This document shows positions 9,232 to 17,693 of a DNA stretch of 64,000 nucleotides, in pieces (positions within the stretch are counted from its first letter, which is position 1; the number at the start of each line of letters is the position of its first letter). The stretch is from DATKLL01 sp035542475 (lineage in GTDB: Bacteria; Desulfobacterota; Syntrophia; Syntrophales; UBA2185): positions 15,634 through 79,633 of the forward strand of contig DATKLL010000003.1 in NCBI GenBank assembly GCA_035542475.1, read 5' to 3'. The notes under the pieces are model-generated. The model made no database searches. It saw nothing but the letters and a program-made list of their open reading frames with translations, and was not told the DNA's origin. The position numbers and the translations under genes are program-made.

Positions 9232-10014
9232 TTAAACTGCCGGCAGCGATTCAACAAAATCTTTCAGCAATCTGTTGAAAGCATCCGCATTTTCCAGCAT
9301 CACCATGTGCCCTGCATTTTCAATCAGAGACATTCGCGCACCGGGAATATTATCACCTAAAAACTGTGACAGCGCGGGTGGTGTCATCTTGTCATCGGCA
9401 CCGCATAAAACGAGTGCCGGTACCCTGATCCGCGAAATCTGATCTGCTATATCAAGTTTGTCACAGGCAAGCAAATCACCATACAGGACTTCAGGGCTGG
9501 CACATGACAGACCTTCAATCACAGTGCGCATCAGGCGTTCCCGATTTGCCTTAGAAACTGAAAACTTTGCTATCAGACTTATTGCCGCATCGGGGTCTGC
9601 CTTCAGGCCTTTCAGGATCATCTCATTGACGGGCATTCTTACTCCACCACCCACGGGAACAACGCCGGAAAGCATCTCTCCGTATTGTATGGCGAACACA
9701 AGGCTTATGGCTGCACCCAGGGAATGACCGATCAATACGGGTTTTTGCAAGGCAAGCGGATCCATAAACTTTTTCACCCATTCGACATACATGGAAACAT
9801 CCTGCTCACCTGCGCCTTCGGATTGTCCATGACCGGGCAAATCAATTACTGCAATATTGAATTCATCCTTTAATTTAGTATATTGTTTTATCCAAATCCT
9901 GTGGTCTCCACCCGACCCGTGCACAAAAACAAGGGTCTTTCTTCCGTCGGTAAAGTCTGCGCTGCCCACCCAGCAGGCGACATTTACACTATTTATTTCG
10001 CGAAAGATTATCAC
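9232..10014 (-). CDS. Alpha/beta hydrolase
   Basis: A 260-residue soluble hydrolase. It has the oxyanion-hole motif HGSGGDH at 32-38, the nucleophile elbow GHSLGAA with Ser98, the acid in the CGADDKMTP region and the catalytic His in ENAGHM. The fold is complete. The substrate is not evident. The stop is 23 nt before the start of the MenA-like prenyltransferase, so the two are likely co-transcribed; a MenH-like thioesterase/lyase role is possible but not shown by the sequence. Confidence 0.88.
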   Translation of the reverse strand: MIIFREINSVNVACWVGSADFTDGRKTLVFVHGSGGDHRIWIKQYTKLKDEFNIAVIDLPGHGQSEGAGEQDVSMYVEWVKKFMDPLALQKPVLIGHSLGAAISLVFAIQYGEMLSGVVPVGGGVRMPVNEMILKGLKADPDAAISLIAKFSVSKANRERLMRTVIEGLSCASPEVLYGDLLACDKLDIADQISRIRVPALVLCGADDKMTPPALSQFLGDNIPGARMSLIENAGHMVMLENADAFNRLLKDFVESLPAV

Positions 10015-10166
10015 TGGGACCTCCCCTTCTTATTCACCTTGGTTATTAAGTGCCTATCATATATGCCGCATATTGTGCAAATAAAGATTGATAATCTCGT
10101 AAAAATTCGTAAACTGGAACAAAATCTTTACAACCCCATAAGGGTAAGCACAAGGGAGAAGAAGAT

Positions 10167-10985
10167 ATGTTAAAAGGGAAAAAGATCGGTTTTATTGGCG
10201 GCGGCAAAATGGGGAGCGTTCTTATCAATGGAATTTTATCCCACAATCTGATGCCGGCAGATAATCTGTCTGTTTCCGATGTGGCAAAGGATCGCCTGGA
10301 TGATATCAAAAAGACATACGGTGTCCGCGGAACTGCAGATAGTAAAAAAGTCGTAAAGGATGCTGATATCGTCATCCTGGCCGTTAAGCCTCAGAATGTA
10401 GCAGAAGTACTGAAGGAGATAGCCGGTGTTATTGATAAGAGTAAGCTTATCATTTCCATTGCAGCAGGCATTTCAACGCAATACATTGAAGGGTTTCTCA
10501 ATAAAGGGGCCCGCGTTATCAGGGTCATGCCGAATACCCCCGCACTTATCGGTGAAGGAGCTGCGGCAATCACCAGCGGTTCTTACACAACTGATGAAGA
10601 TTTTGCCTGTGCCCGTTATATCTTTGATGCCGTCGGTATAACCGTTTCGGTCAAAGAAGAACTCATGGATGCTGTAACCGGCTTGAGCGGAAGCGGGCCC
10701 GCATACGGATTCATAATAATCGACGCGCTTGCTGATGCCGGTGTCAACATGGGGCTCTCCAGAGACATTGCCTTGAAGCTTGCGGCGCAAACCCTCCTGG
10801 GCGCGGCTAAACTCTGCCTTAAGGGAGACAAACACCCCGCAGAATTGAGAGACATGGTTACTTCTCCCGGAGGAACGACTATAGCCGGATTGAAGGCCCT
10901 GGAAGATGGAAAACTCAGGGCCACTCTGATGGCGGCCGTCGAAGCGGCTACAGTACGGGCAAAGGAACTGGGAAAGAAAAAATAA
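10167..10985 (+). CDS. proC: Pyrroline-5-carboxylate reductase
   Basis: Last step of proline synthesis, using NAD(P)H. The 272-residue protein has the Rossmann glycine motif GFIGGGKMG at 8-16, the VRVMPNTPALIGEG stretch near 110-124, LSGSGPAYGF near 172-181 and the C-terminal SPGGTTIAGL, all family signatures. GGGAGAAG precedes the start. It is divergent from the hydrolase gene; the intergenic 152 nt should hold both promoters. Confidence 0.97.
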   Translation: MLKGKKIGFIGGGKMGSVLINGILSHNLMPADNLSVSDVAKDRLDDIKKTYGVRGTADSKKVVKDADIVILAVKPQNVAEVLKEIAGVIDKSKLIISIAAGISTQYIEGFLNKGARVIRVMPNTPALIGEGAAAITSGSYTTDEDFACARYIFDAVGITVSVKEELMDAVTGLSGSGPAYGFIIIDALADAGVNMGLSRDIALKLAAQTLLGAAKLCLKGDKHPAELRDMVTSPGGTTIAGLKALEDGKLRATLMAAVEAATVRAKELGKKK

Positions 10986-11143
10986 ATCTATTCCTAGTAT
11001 TTTTGGTCCCCATTTTTTCTTATATCTAATAAAATACTCAGTGTATTTATTGTTTGTGTACAAATTATCTGCGTGATAAACAATTGACAAATGCATTTTT
11101 TACCATTATAAAGCTTCCAACAAATAAACAGGGAGTGATGCAT

Positions 11144-11755
11144 ATGAAAAAATCGCTGATTGTTTCAATACTGATACCTTTAAGTCTAGTGCTTTTACTT
11201 ATCCTAGTTTGTGGCTGTACGAAAAGGTCGATCGTAAGGGATTATCCTCCTTCAAAGGAAAAAACGACGATGGCCAAGGAGTCCGGCGCGGAAGGATTTA
11301 AGGAAGAAGGTATGGCGGCAAGAGGAAGTGCCGTGAGAGAAGAACCCCTAACTGAAGGGAGTGCAAGAAGCGCGACTGAGTTAACAAAGGAACAGGCCGG
11401 TGCAGGGAAAGCGGCCGGTATATTCGAAGATATTCACTTTGATTACGATAAGTACATTCTTAAGCCGGAAGCCCGGGAAATTCTGAAAAAGGGCGCAGCT
11501 TGGCTTGCAAAAAATAAAAATTACAATGTAGTAATTGAAGGGAACTGTGACGAAAGGGGGACAGTGGAATATAATCTGGCCCTTGGCGAGAGAAGGGCCG
11601 CAGAGGCCATGAAATATTTCGTCGAACTCGGTATCGACAAAAAAAGGATAAAGACGATCAGCTACGGCAAAGAAAGGCCGTTAGACCCGGGACATGATGA
11701 AGAAGCCTGGGCGAAGAACAGGAGAGATCATTTCATCACGACACCCAAGAAATAA
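11144..11755 (+). CDS. Pal-like peptidoglycan-associated lipoprotein (copy 1)
   Basis: A 203-residue outer-membrane lipoprotein. Start MKKSLIV is chosen because GGGAG lies eight bases upstream. The signal peptide ends in LVCGC with the acylated Cys at 25. A charged linker leads to an OmpA-C domain (about 95-200) with IHFDYDKYILKP, IEGNCDERGTVEYN and ALGERRA, which binds peptidoglycan. This CDERGT pattern is the Pal type. No tolB or tolQRA genes are adjacent. It is closely related to the protein at 13553-14110. Confidence 0.88.
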   Translation: MKKSLIVSILIPLSLVLLLILVCGCTKRSIVRDYPPSKEKTTMAKESGAEGFKEEGMAARGSAVREEPLTEGSARSATELTKEQAGAGKAAGIFEDIHFDYDKYILKPEAREILKKGAAWLAKNKNYNVVIEGNCDERGTVEYNLALGERRAAEAMKYFVELGIDKKRIKTISYGKERPLDPGHDEEAWAKNRRDHFITTPKK

Positions 11756-11784
11756 AAACATACAATAATATAACGACGATGACG

Positions 11785-11821
11785 CCCTTCACCCGCCAAA
11801 TAAAGTGTAACGAGTGAAGGG
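11785..11821. terminator. Weak hairpin after the Pal-like gene
   Basis: Perfect 8-bp arms CCCTTCAC (11785-11792) and GTGAAGGG (11814-11821) lie 30 nt past the stop, but no clear T tract follows, so termination is only a possibility. Confidence 0.35.
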
Positions 11822-11932
11822 TAGCGTTGTTTACTGAATTTAAGGGTCAAATCTGAACCATTTGGCCACATGTACTATTTTACAAATAGTATGATTATAT
11901 AAAGCATATCCTAAATTAGATTTTTATCTTGG

Positions 11933-13285
11933 TCATTTCCCTTTAAAAGTTTCGCTTATTTTTTCGACTATTTTTAAAACCAGACCTATTAAACTCTTAT
12001 CTCGACGTTTGAATGTCGTTTTTATATTTTCCAAATCTTTCCCAATTTCTACTTCTACAGAAGAGGTTTTTTTAAAAGCAAGTATCTGCGATTGGAAAGC
12101 ACCTCGGTGACCTGTCATAAGAAAACTGACAACGCAGGCAATAGCTGTATAGGGAGCTATCGCACTTCCAAAAAATTCTATGGCTAAAATACTTGCCGCA
12201 ATCGGTGTATTAGCCGCACCCGCCAAGAGACTCACAAAACCGACTGAAGAGAAGGTTGCTCTATCCAATCCAAATAATTCTCCAAAGAGATTTCCCGACG
12301 TTGCCCCGATGAATAATATGGGCATGATTAAACCGCCGCTTCCACCGAAATTGAGCGTTATACTGGTATAAACAGCTTTCACAAGAAATGCATACAAGAT
12401 GATCCTTTCCCCCCTGAGAGAAGATTGTATTGATTCAAGACCGGTGCCGAGAAATTGCTTCGAAAATAAGAAAGTCAAGACAATTAGAATAACTCCGCCG
12501 ATAAGGGCCCTCACCGGCAATAATTTGGTCAACTTGTTTGCGACCATCTGGCCGGATCTCAATAGCGCAATAAAAATAATGGAACAAATGCCAAAAAATA
12601 TACCCGCCAGAACAATCTTGAAAATGAACACTTCCGTAATTGCAGGGACAAAGTTGACCGGGTAATATTGGTAATGAATGCCTAAGAGTGTTGAAATATG
12701 ATAGCTTGTTATCCCTGCTACGATAGAGGGAAGAAGGACTTCATATACAATGCTCCCCACATAGAGGATCTCAACGCCAAAAATGGCGCCGGCAAATGGC
12801 GCTCCAAGGACAGATGCGAATCCCGCACTGAGCCCGCATATGACAAGCTTTTTCCTGTCGTTATCATCGAGCTTAAATAGATCGGCAAAAACTGATGACA
12901 GTGATGCCCCTATTTGCCCGCAAGGGCCGACCTGTCCTGCTGAGCCACCGGTGGCAATTGTGATGATCGTTGTCACAAGTTTCACCGGAACGATGGCTGC
13001 ATTTATCTTACCTCCTCGCTTATGGACAGCCTCTACAACCTTTTCTATTCCGTATCCCTTTGCATCAGGTTCTAAATACTGAATTGCCACAGCACTGATT
13101 AACAATCCGATTGGAAGTAAGAGAAAATAATAGGAATAGCTTGTACTCTGAGCTACACTCCAGTCCAGCAGCTTCAAGAACAGAGTTGTTGACAATCCTA
13201 CAATTATCCCAATGCCGGTGGCGAACACCACCCACTTGAGAATGCTGATAAAAAGAACAGATTCTTCGATGAGATGTTTTTTCAT
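11933..13285 (-). CDS. CLC-family chloride channel/transporter lacking the gating glutamate
   Basis: A 450-residue polytopic membrane protein of the CLC family. The ion-path motif that is normally GREGP or GKEGP reads GQVGP here (GGSAGQVGPCGQIGA, residues 113-127), so Val119 replaces the gating glutamate. The usual tyrosine of the C-terminal YPSQIL-type motif is Phe397 (GHRGAFQSQIL). The first selectivity loop is AKGYGIEKV rather than GSGIPE. The LNFGGSGGLIMPILFIGA stretch (GxFxP-like) is present. No CBS domains follow. The changes suggest a proton-uncoupled anion pathway, as in vertebrate ClC-K proteins that also carry Val there; that is inference. Confidence 0.9.
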   Translation of the reverse strand: MKKHLIEESVLFISILKWVVFATGIGIIVGLSTTLFLKLLDWSVAQSTSYSYYFLLLPIGLLISAVAIQYLEPDAKGYGIEKVVEAVHKRGGKINAAIVPVKLVTTIITIATGGSAGQVGPCGQIGASLSSVFADLFKLDDNDRKKLVICGLSAGFASVLGAPFAGAIFGVEILYVGSIVYEVLLPSIVAGITSYHISTLLGIHYQYYPVNFVPAITEVFIFKIVLAGIFFGICSIIFIALLRSGQMVANKLTKLLPVRALIGGVILIVLTFLFSKQFLGTGLESIQSSLRGERIILYAFLVKAVYTSITLNFGGSGGLIMPILFIGATSGNLFGELFGLDRATFSSVGFVSLLAGAANTPIAASILAIEFFGSAIAPYTAIACVVSFLMTGHRGAFQSQILAFKKTSSVEVEIGKDLENIKTTFKRRDKSLIGLVLKIVEKISETFKGK

Positions 13286-13365
13286 AAAAGCAGATATTAG
13301 GTGATATCACCGTAAAATGAAATCTATTTTGAGAATGTCAGGATAATGGCTACAAGCGGATACCT

Positions 13366-13418
13366 GCAAGGGATCATCTGATGAAAGGGAGGTATGCTAA
13401 GCTTTGATGATCCCTTGC
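13366..13418. repeat. Perfect 13-bp inverted repeat
   Basis: GCAAGGGATCATC (13366-13378) and GATGATCCCTTGC (13406-13418) are exact reverse complements around a 27-nt loop. It lies between a Pal-like gene and the CLC gene. No U tract follows on either strand, so it is not a standard terminator. The right arm overlaps an open minus-strand frame (see findings). Confidence 0.8.
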
Positions 13419-13552
13419 GCGATCCTTATTGCCAGCTGCTTATATGCCACTTTCAGCAGGGCTTTCTTCAGTTTTGCGGTCCCGTGCCATATATTTAGAC
13501 CTGACTTATTTTACATCACAGCTTATAGGCGGAAGGGTTTCTCGGTTTAATT

Positions 13553-14110
13553 CTATTTCTTAAACGATAAAATGAAATGATCTCTTCTGTTTTTTGCCCA
13601 TGCTTCTTCATTGTGCCCAGAGTCTAGGGGCCTGTCTTTGCCATAGCTGATCGTTTTTATCTTTGTCTTATCAACACCAAATTCGACGAAATATTTTTTA
13701 GCCGCATCAGCTCTTCTCTGACCTAAGGCGAGGTTATATTCTTCTGTTCCTCTCTCATCACAGTTACCTTCGATAAGGACGCTGGCGGTGGAATGTTTGA
13801 TAAGCCATGCTGCCTGCTTATTCAGTATTTCTCGAGCTTCCGGCTTTAGATTGAATTTATCGAAATCGAAATGAATATCCATAAATATTTTCTCTCGTTT
13901 TGCCATGGTTGTTTCTTCTGCAGAGGCTGCTGTTGGTTCTTCTTTTCCAGCAGAAGCTGTTTCCCCACCAGTTTCTTTAGCAGCCGCTGTTTGCTCCTTA
14001 GACGCAGATTCTTCTTTTACCATCTCTTTTTTCGCGCATCCGTTTAAAAAGATTAACGAAAACGCTAAAACAACCATGATTGCCATTATAATTACCAATA
14101 ACTTTTTCAT
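13553..14110 (-). CDS. Pal-like peptidoglycan-associated lipoprotein (copy 2)
   Basis: A 185-residue lipoprotein with signal peptide ending FLNGC (Cys25), an Ala/Glu/Thr-rich linker and a C-terminal OmpA domain from about residue 75. That domain shares IHFDFDKFNLKPEAREIL, LIEGNCDERGTEEYNLALG and ISYGKDRPLDSGHNEEAWAKN segments with the lipoprotein at 11144-11755, so the two are paralogues. It should anchor the outer membrane to peptidoglycan. The gene is divergent from a MarR regulator, with a palindrome in the shared AT-rich spacer, so it may be controlled by it. Confidence 0.88.
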   Translation of the reverse strand: MKKLLVIIMAIMVVLAFSLIFLNGCAKKEMVKEESASKEQTAAAKETGGETASAGKEEPTAASAEETTMAKREKIFMDIHFDFDKFNLKPEAREILNKQAAWLIKHSTASVLIEGNCDERGTEEYNLALGQRRADAAKKYFVEFGVDKTKIKTISYGKDRPLDSGHNEEAWAKNRRDHFILSFKK

Positions 14111-14177
14111 ATAAAGGTCTCCTTTGTATATTTTTTATAATATTTTCATACTACTTTTAAAAACGTATGTCAATTAA

Positions 14178-14205
14178 TTTATACATAAATTATTTGTATA
14201 TAAAT
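14178..14205. promoter_or_regulatory. AT-rich palindrome, candidate MarR operator
   Basis: ATTTATACA and TGTATATAAAT arms form a near-perfect inverted repeat between the divergent Pal-like gene and the marR-like gene. MarR proteins commonly bind such palindromes in their own divergent promoter. No binding data; inference from position and symmetry. Confidence 0.4.
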
Positions 14206-14255
14206 AATAAATGTGTTATTGGTACTACCATAAGCTTATAATTAAGGAGTATAGA

Positions 14256-14756
14256 ATGTATAAAAAATCTGTAATAATCACGGGAATCATTGATAACATC
14301 CGTAGAGTTTTCAAGGCAGTTAATGATCATTCAAAAATGGCTGAGCATCAAACCGGTATCACAGGACCGCAACTGTGGACAATCAAGGTCATCGGAGATC
14401 TCGCCCCTGTAAAGGTATCTGATATAGCCAAGCGAATGTACGTTCATCCAGCAACTGTCGTTGGAATACTCGACCGACTTGAATCGCGGAGACTTGTACA
14501 GAGGATTCGTTCAAAAGATGACAGAAGGGTTGTAAAGGTAATACTGACGGAAGACGGCAAGAAGCTTGTTAAAAAATCACCACAGGTGGCTCAAGGTCTG
14601 CTTGTTAAAGGCCTTGAGGAGTTAACTGTTGAGAGACTTAAAGAAATATTTTTTGCTCTGGAAGAACTTGTGTTCATCCTTGGTGCACAGGAATTGCCAC
14701 CTCAATTGATGCGCTCACCTGAGGTAAATCTGCCTAGACAGAAGAGGGCCATTTAA
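14256..14756 (+). CDS. MarR-family transcriptional regulator
   Basis: A 166-residue winged-helix DNA-binding protein. Start at 14256 is fixed by AAGGAGTATAG just upstream. The recognition helix region (KVSDIAKRMYVHPATVVGILDRLESRRLVQRI) and the wing (RSKDDRRVVKVILTEDGKKLV) are classic MarR; the N- and C-terminal helices would dimerise. The ligand is unknown. It is divergent from a Pal-like lipoprotein gene and upstream of two small uncharacterised genes; control of its neighbours is likely but not shown. Confidence 0.92.
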   Translation: MYKKSVIITGIIDNIRRVFKAVNDHSKMAEHQTGITGPQLWTIKVIGDLAPVKVSDIAKRMYVHPATVVGILDRLESRRLVQRIRSKDDRRVVKVILTEDGKKLVKKSPQVAQGLLVKGLEELTVERLKEIFFALEELVFILGAQELPPQLMRSPEVNLPRQKRAI

Positions 14757-14916
14757 AAAAGGGCAGGTATGAATAAAGTTTTTTACTTATTACTCATATG
14801 TGTCAGCATTTTCATGGTCTCTTTTGAAGTGTGTTTCCTTATTCATTGCTTGATTGCTACTTATCCTTAATAATGCTGCAAGTTCCTTACCCTAGTAAGG
14901 GGGAAGGAGTGATTTG

Positions 14917-15507
14917 ATGTTTAAAAGCAGTGTCATCATATCTTTTTCCTTTGTTCTCGCTTTCCTAAGCTCAATTGTTCAGCCACACGATAGACAGCCC
15001 AATCACATCATGTCTACGACGCTTATCGGTCAGGTCAATTTTACACCCCGGATTAAGAGATCTTTCAGAATAAGTCCCGATGGCAGGCATACAGCATATG
15101 TCTCAAAAGCAGACAACAAAATGGTAGTCGTTGTAGATGGTAAAAAGGAAAAGTCATATGATAAAATTCTGTCCGGCACGCCCATTTTCAGCCCGGATAA
15201 TCGTTTTGTAGCGTATGCAGCACGAAGCGAAAATCAATGGTTTATCGTAGCGGACGGCAAAGAAGGGAAGCGTTACGACGAGATCATTAAGAACGTTCTG
15301 ACCTTCAGCCCAGACAGCAAGCATTTGGCCTATGCAGCTAAGTCAGGCAATAGCTGGTTTGTGGTTCTTGACGGGAAGGAAGGGATTATATACGGCAGTG
15401 ACACTTATATAGTGAATGGAAGCTTAGTCATAGACTCGTCTAACAGTCTGCATTATCTTTACGTACAGGACTGCTACGTTTATCGCACAAGGGAAACAAT
15501 TGACTGA
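14917..15507 (+). CDS. Secreted protein with three beta-propeller (PD40/WD40-like) repeats
   Basis: A 196-residue protein starting at ATG 14917 with GGAAGGAG upstream. An N-terminal hydrophobic stretch (about 6-22) looks like a signal peptide. Three repeats of about 41 residues follow, each with a pattern FSPDxxxxAYAAKxxxxWFVVxDGKEGxxYD (first FRISPDGRHTAYVSK). They resemble TolB-like propeller blades, but three is too few for a closed propeller, so it may multimerise or be shortened. Its stop overlaps the start of the next gene by one base (TGATG), so the two are translationally coupled. Confidence 0.7.
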   Translation: MFKSSVIISFSFVLAFLSSIVQPHDRQPNHIMSTTLIGQVNFTPRIKRSFRISPDGRHTAYVSKADNKMVVVVDGKKEKSYDKILSGTPIFSPDNRFVAYAARSENQWFIVADGKEGKRYDEIIKNVLTFSPDSKHLAYAAKSGNSWFVVLDGKEGIIYGSDTYIVNGSLVIDSSNSLHYLYVQDCYVYRTRETID

Positions 15508-16073
15508 TGGAAGCTGGGTTTTCAGCACTCGCACAGGTCGCCGGCACGCTATTCGGGCTTGTCCTCATATCACTTGTTATCGCTTACAGTATGGCGATCA
15601 CGAGAATAGACAGCATCAGCGATTTCTCACATTTTGCCTCATGGGTCTGGTCCGCAGGCTTTTCCTGTTTTCTCTACTTTTCCTGCTGTTTCCTTATTGC
15701 CTTCCGTTTGATGGAAGACGAAACTTGGCGTCCTGCCCTTGTCGGGATTACCGGAGCAATAACAGTTTTGCTGATCTTTTCACACTATCGAGAATTGAAA
15801 TGGCTACGGACCATGATACAGGAAGATCATGATAACTTTAGAAGAGTAAAACGGACGCAAATAATATCCTGTATTTTTATTTTCATGTTCTTTGAAGTCA
15901 TGATCTGGAGGGCTTTAATACGGTCTTCAGCTTCATCTCTTGAGCTGGCTATGTATACGGCCCTTACCTATACACTTTTTTTTGCATCTTTAAGAGCCGT
16001 CCTATTAGTTGGGGATTCATTCATTGCTATTGTTGTCTTACATAAGTGCAATGCTAACAATGCGAAATTCTGA
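15507..16073 (+). CDS. Hypothetical multi-pass membrane protein
   Basis: A 188-residue protein with four to five hydrophobic segments (about 5-25, 45-70, 78-96, 118-138, 150-175) separated by short charged loops. No family motif was recognised. Its ATG shares the A of the upstream TGA stop, so it is made together with the propeller-repeat protein and may anchor or partner it at the membrane. Function unknown. Confidence 0.65.
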   Translation: MEAGFSALAQVAGTLFGLVLISLVIAYSMAITRIDSISDFSHFASWVWSAGFSCFLYFSCCFLIAFRLMEDETWRPALVGITGAITVLLIFSHYRELKWLRTMIQEDHDNFRRVKRTQIISCIFIFMFFEVMIWRALIRSSASSLELAMYTALTYTLFFASLRAVLLVGDSFIAIVVLHKCNANNAKF

Positions 16074-16251
16074 AAATTGTGGAGGTAGCTGGAGGATGTT
16101 TTTAATTCCATAAAATAAGGGTGTGAGCATAAGTAAAAAAATTACACCAAATATTTTTATAAGTGAATAATTAGTTTGTTAACAGGCAAGGTGACATTGT
16201 TACTAAGTAGATAAATCTGCAACGGTAACTGATGACGCAGATGCATTATTG

Positions 16252-16470
16252 ATGTGGTTGATATTTATGTGGATATTTATATGGATATTGTTATTGATTG
16301 TCGGTGGACTGTTGTTTTATTTCATAATTCGTACCACAAAAACAAAGGTGCAGATGCCGAAACAGAGAGGAAGTCCTTTGGATATTTTAAAGAAGCGTCA
16401 TGCCAGGGGGAAGATTACCAAAGAAGAGTTCGACAAGATAAAAAGGATCTGGAGAGTCGAAAAAGAATAG
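16252..16470 (+). CDS. Short SHOCT-domain membrane protein (copy 1)
   Basis: A 72-residue protein from ATG 16252 with one N-terminal membrane helix (about 3-25) and a C-terminal SHOCT motif, SPLDILKKRHARGKITKEEFDKIK. SHOCT segments are short helical oligomerisation tails. The same architecture is repeated at 17290-17610, and the two share sequence from the helix to the end, so they are recent paralogues. There is no strong ribosome-binding site for the chosen start. Confidence 0.7.
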   Translation: MWLIFMWIFIWILLLIVGGLLFYFIIRTTKTKVQMPKQRGSPLDILKKRHARGKITKEEFDKIKRIWRVEKE

Positions 16471-16492
16471 CAAATTGTTCCAAGCGGGAAAT

Positions 16493-16517
16493 CTTGGATG
16501 AGTTTTAAACATCCAAG
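16493..16517. terminator. Hairpin after SHOCT copy 1
   Basis: Perfect 8-bp arms CTTGGATG (16493-16500) and CATCCAAG (16510-16517) around loop AGTTTTAAA. No T tract follows. The sequence AGTTTTAAACA recurs after SHOCT copy 2 (about 17648). Confidence 0.4.
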
Positions 16518-16637
16518 AAACTTCGGTCAAGAAATAGGGAATGAACAGTAAGATATTTCGAAAGCCACAATCATACTTTTCCTGATTGCCATGCCAGAGT
16601 GAATGCTACTAATATTTACTTTAAGGACTGCCAATTT

Positions 16638-17156
16638 ATGAAAGTATCCCTAAAGCAGCTTATCCTTTTTTTTCTGATATGCGGTATGATCTACTGTCTT
16701 TCTTTCCCTGCTTATTCGCGTGGAGAGAAAAGCTATAATGTAATGGAGGGTGATCAAGCCCCAAATTTTTCCCTGAAAGATTTGAATGGCCATAATGTCA
16801 GGTTAAGTGATTATAAGGGTAGACCTGTTCTTTTATTATTCATGACTACGTGGATCCGCGGATGCTGGGAGATGATTCCACATATGAAGGAGTTTCATTC
16901 CCTTTACAGCAAAAAGGGTTTGGCTCTTTTTAACATCGATATCCAAGAGTCCCAAAAAAGGGCGGAGCAATTTGCAAAGGAAAAAGTCATTCCCTATCCC
17001 ACTCTTCTAGATAAGGATGGTGAAACACGCAGCAAGTTTGGTGTTTTCAGTGTACCGGTCATGATTTTGATCAACAGTGAAGGCCGGATTATCTGTTGGG
17101 ACTGTCCTGATCTCAGCAAGCTTTTAGAGAAACAATTCAGGATTAAAGAGAAATAA
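16638..17156 (+). CDS. Exported thioredoxin-fold (TlpA/AhpC-TSA-like) protein with an atypical active site
   Basis: A 172-residue protein with a signal peptide (1-27) and a redoxin domain: APNFSLKDLNG, YKGRPVLLLFMTTW, and VFSVPVMILINSEGRI with the cis-Pro. TlpA-like proteins have WCxxC here; this one reads WIRGC (72-76), so the first, attacking Cys is Ile73 and only Cys76 remains. A CWDC pair near the C terminus is unusual. It cannot work as a normal dithiol reductase; it may be a binding protein or use the C-terminal Cys pair. Start at 16638 follows AAGGA. Confidence 0.75.
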   Translation: MKVSLKQLILFFLICGMIYCLSFPAYSRGEKSYNVMEGDQAPNFSLKDLNGHNVRLSDYKGRPVLLLFMTTWIRGCWEMIPHMKEFHSLYSKKGLALFNIDIQESQKRAEQFAKEKVIPYPTLLDKDGETRSKFGVFSVPVMILINSEGRIICWDCPDLSKLLEKQFRIKEK

Positions 17157-17289
17157 TAACCGATATTGTACAACCGTCGTATCTATTTAATTATATGTTC
17201 AAATAAGAGATGGAAGATATTCCAGACAGCGAATTGATAGGCAGGAATTAAGCAAGTCTCTGGTTCCGTAAATTAAGGGGACATAAAAG

Positions 17290-17610
17290 GTGAAAAAGCA
17301 GCATGCAATATTTTTCTCGATGATAATTAGTTTTTTAACGTCCTGTGGAGGAAATGGTTACTACGGCGGGCAAGGTCCTGGAGGCTGGGGTCCGATGATG
17401 CATTACGGATATGGTGGAGGTATTTTTATGTGGATACTATTTTTAATCATCATTGGGTTATTGGTATATTTCGTTATTCAGGCCACAAAAACGAAAGGTC
17501 AGACGACGACACATAATGAAAGTCCTCTGGATATCTTAAAGAAGCGCTATGCCAAGGGAGAAATTACGAAAGAAGATTTTGACAGGATGAAAAAGGACCT
17601 GGAAACTTGA
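17290..17610 (+). CDS. Lipoprotein-like SHOCT-domain membrane protein (copy 2)
   Basis: A 106-residue protein with a GTG start preceded by AAGGGG. The N terminus has a signal peptide with Cys in the stretch FLTSCGGNGYYGG, followed by a Gly/Tyr-rich segment, a membrane helix (about 45-65) and the C-terminal SHOCT motif SPLDILKKRYAKGEITKEDF. It repeats the helix-SHOCT part of 16252-16470, plus some 3' flanking DNA. Function unknown; probably assembles at the envelope. Confidence 0.75.
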   Translation: MKKQHAIFFSMIISFLTSCGGNGYYGGQGPGGWGPMMHYGYGGGIFMWILFLIIIGLLVYFVIQATKTKGQTTTHNESPLDILKKRYAKGEITKEDFDRMKKDLET

Positions 17611-17693
17611 GAAAATAACAAACTGGTAAAACAGAAAACCCTGGAAGAGTTTTAAACAGCCGGGAAAATTCCAACCAAAGAAAGGAGAGAAAA

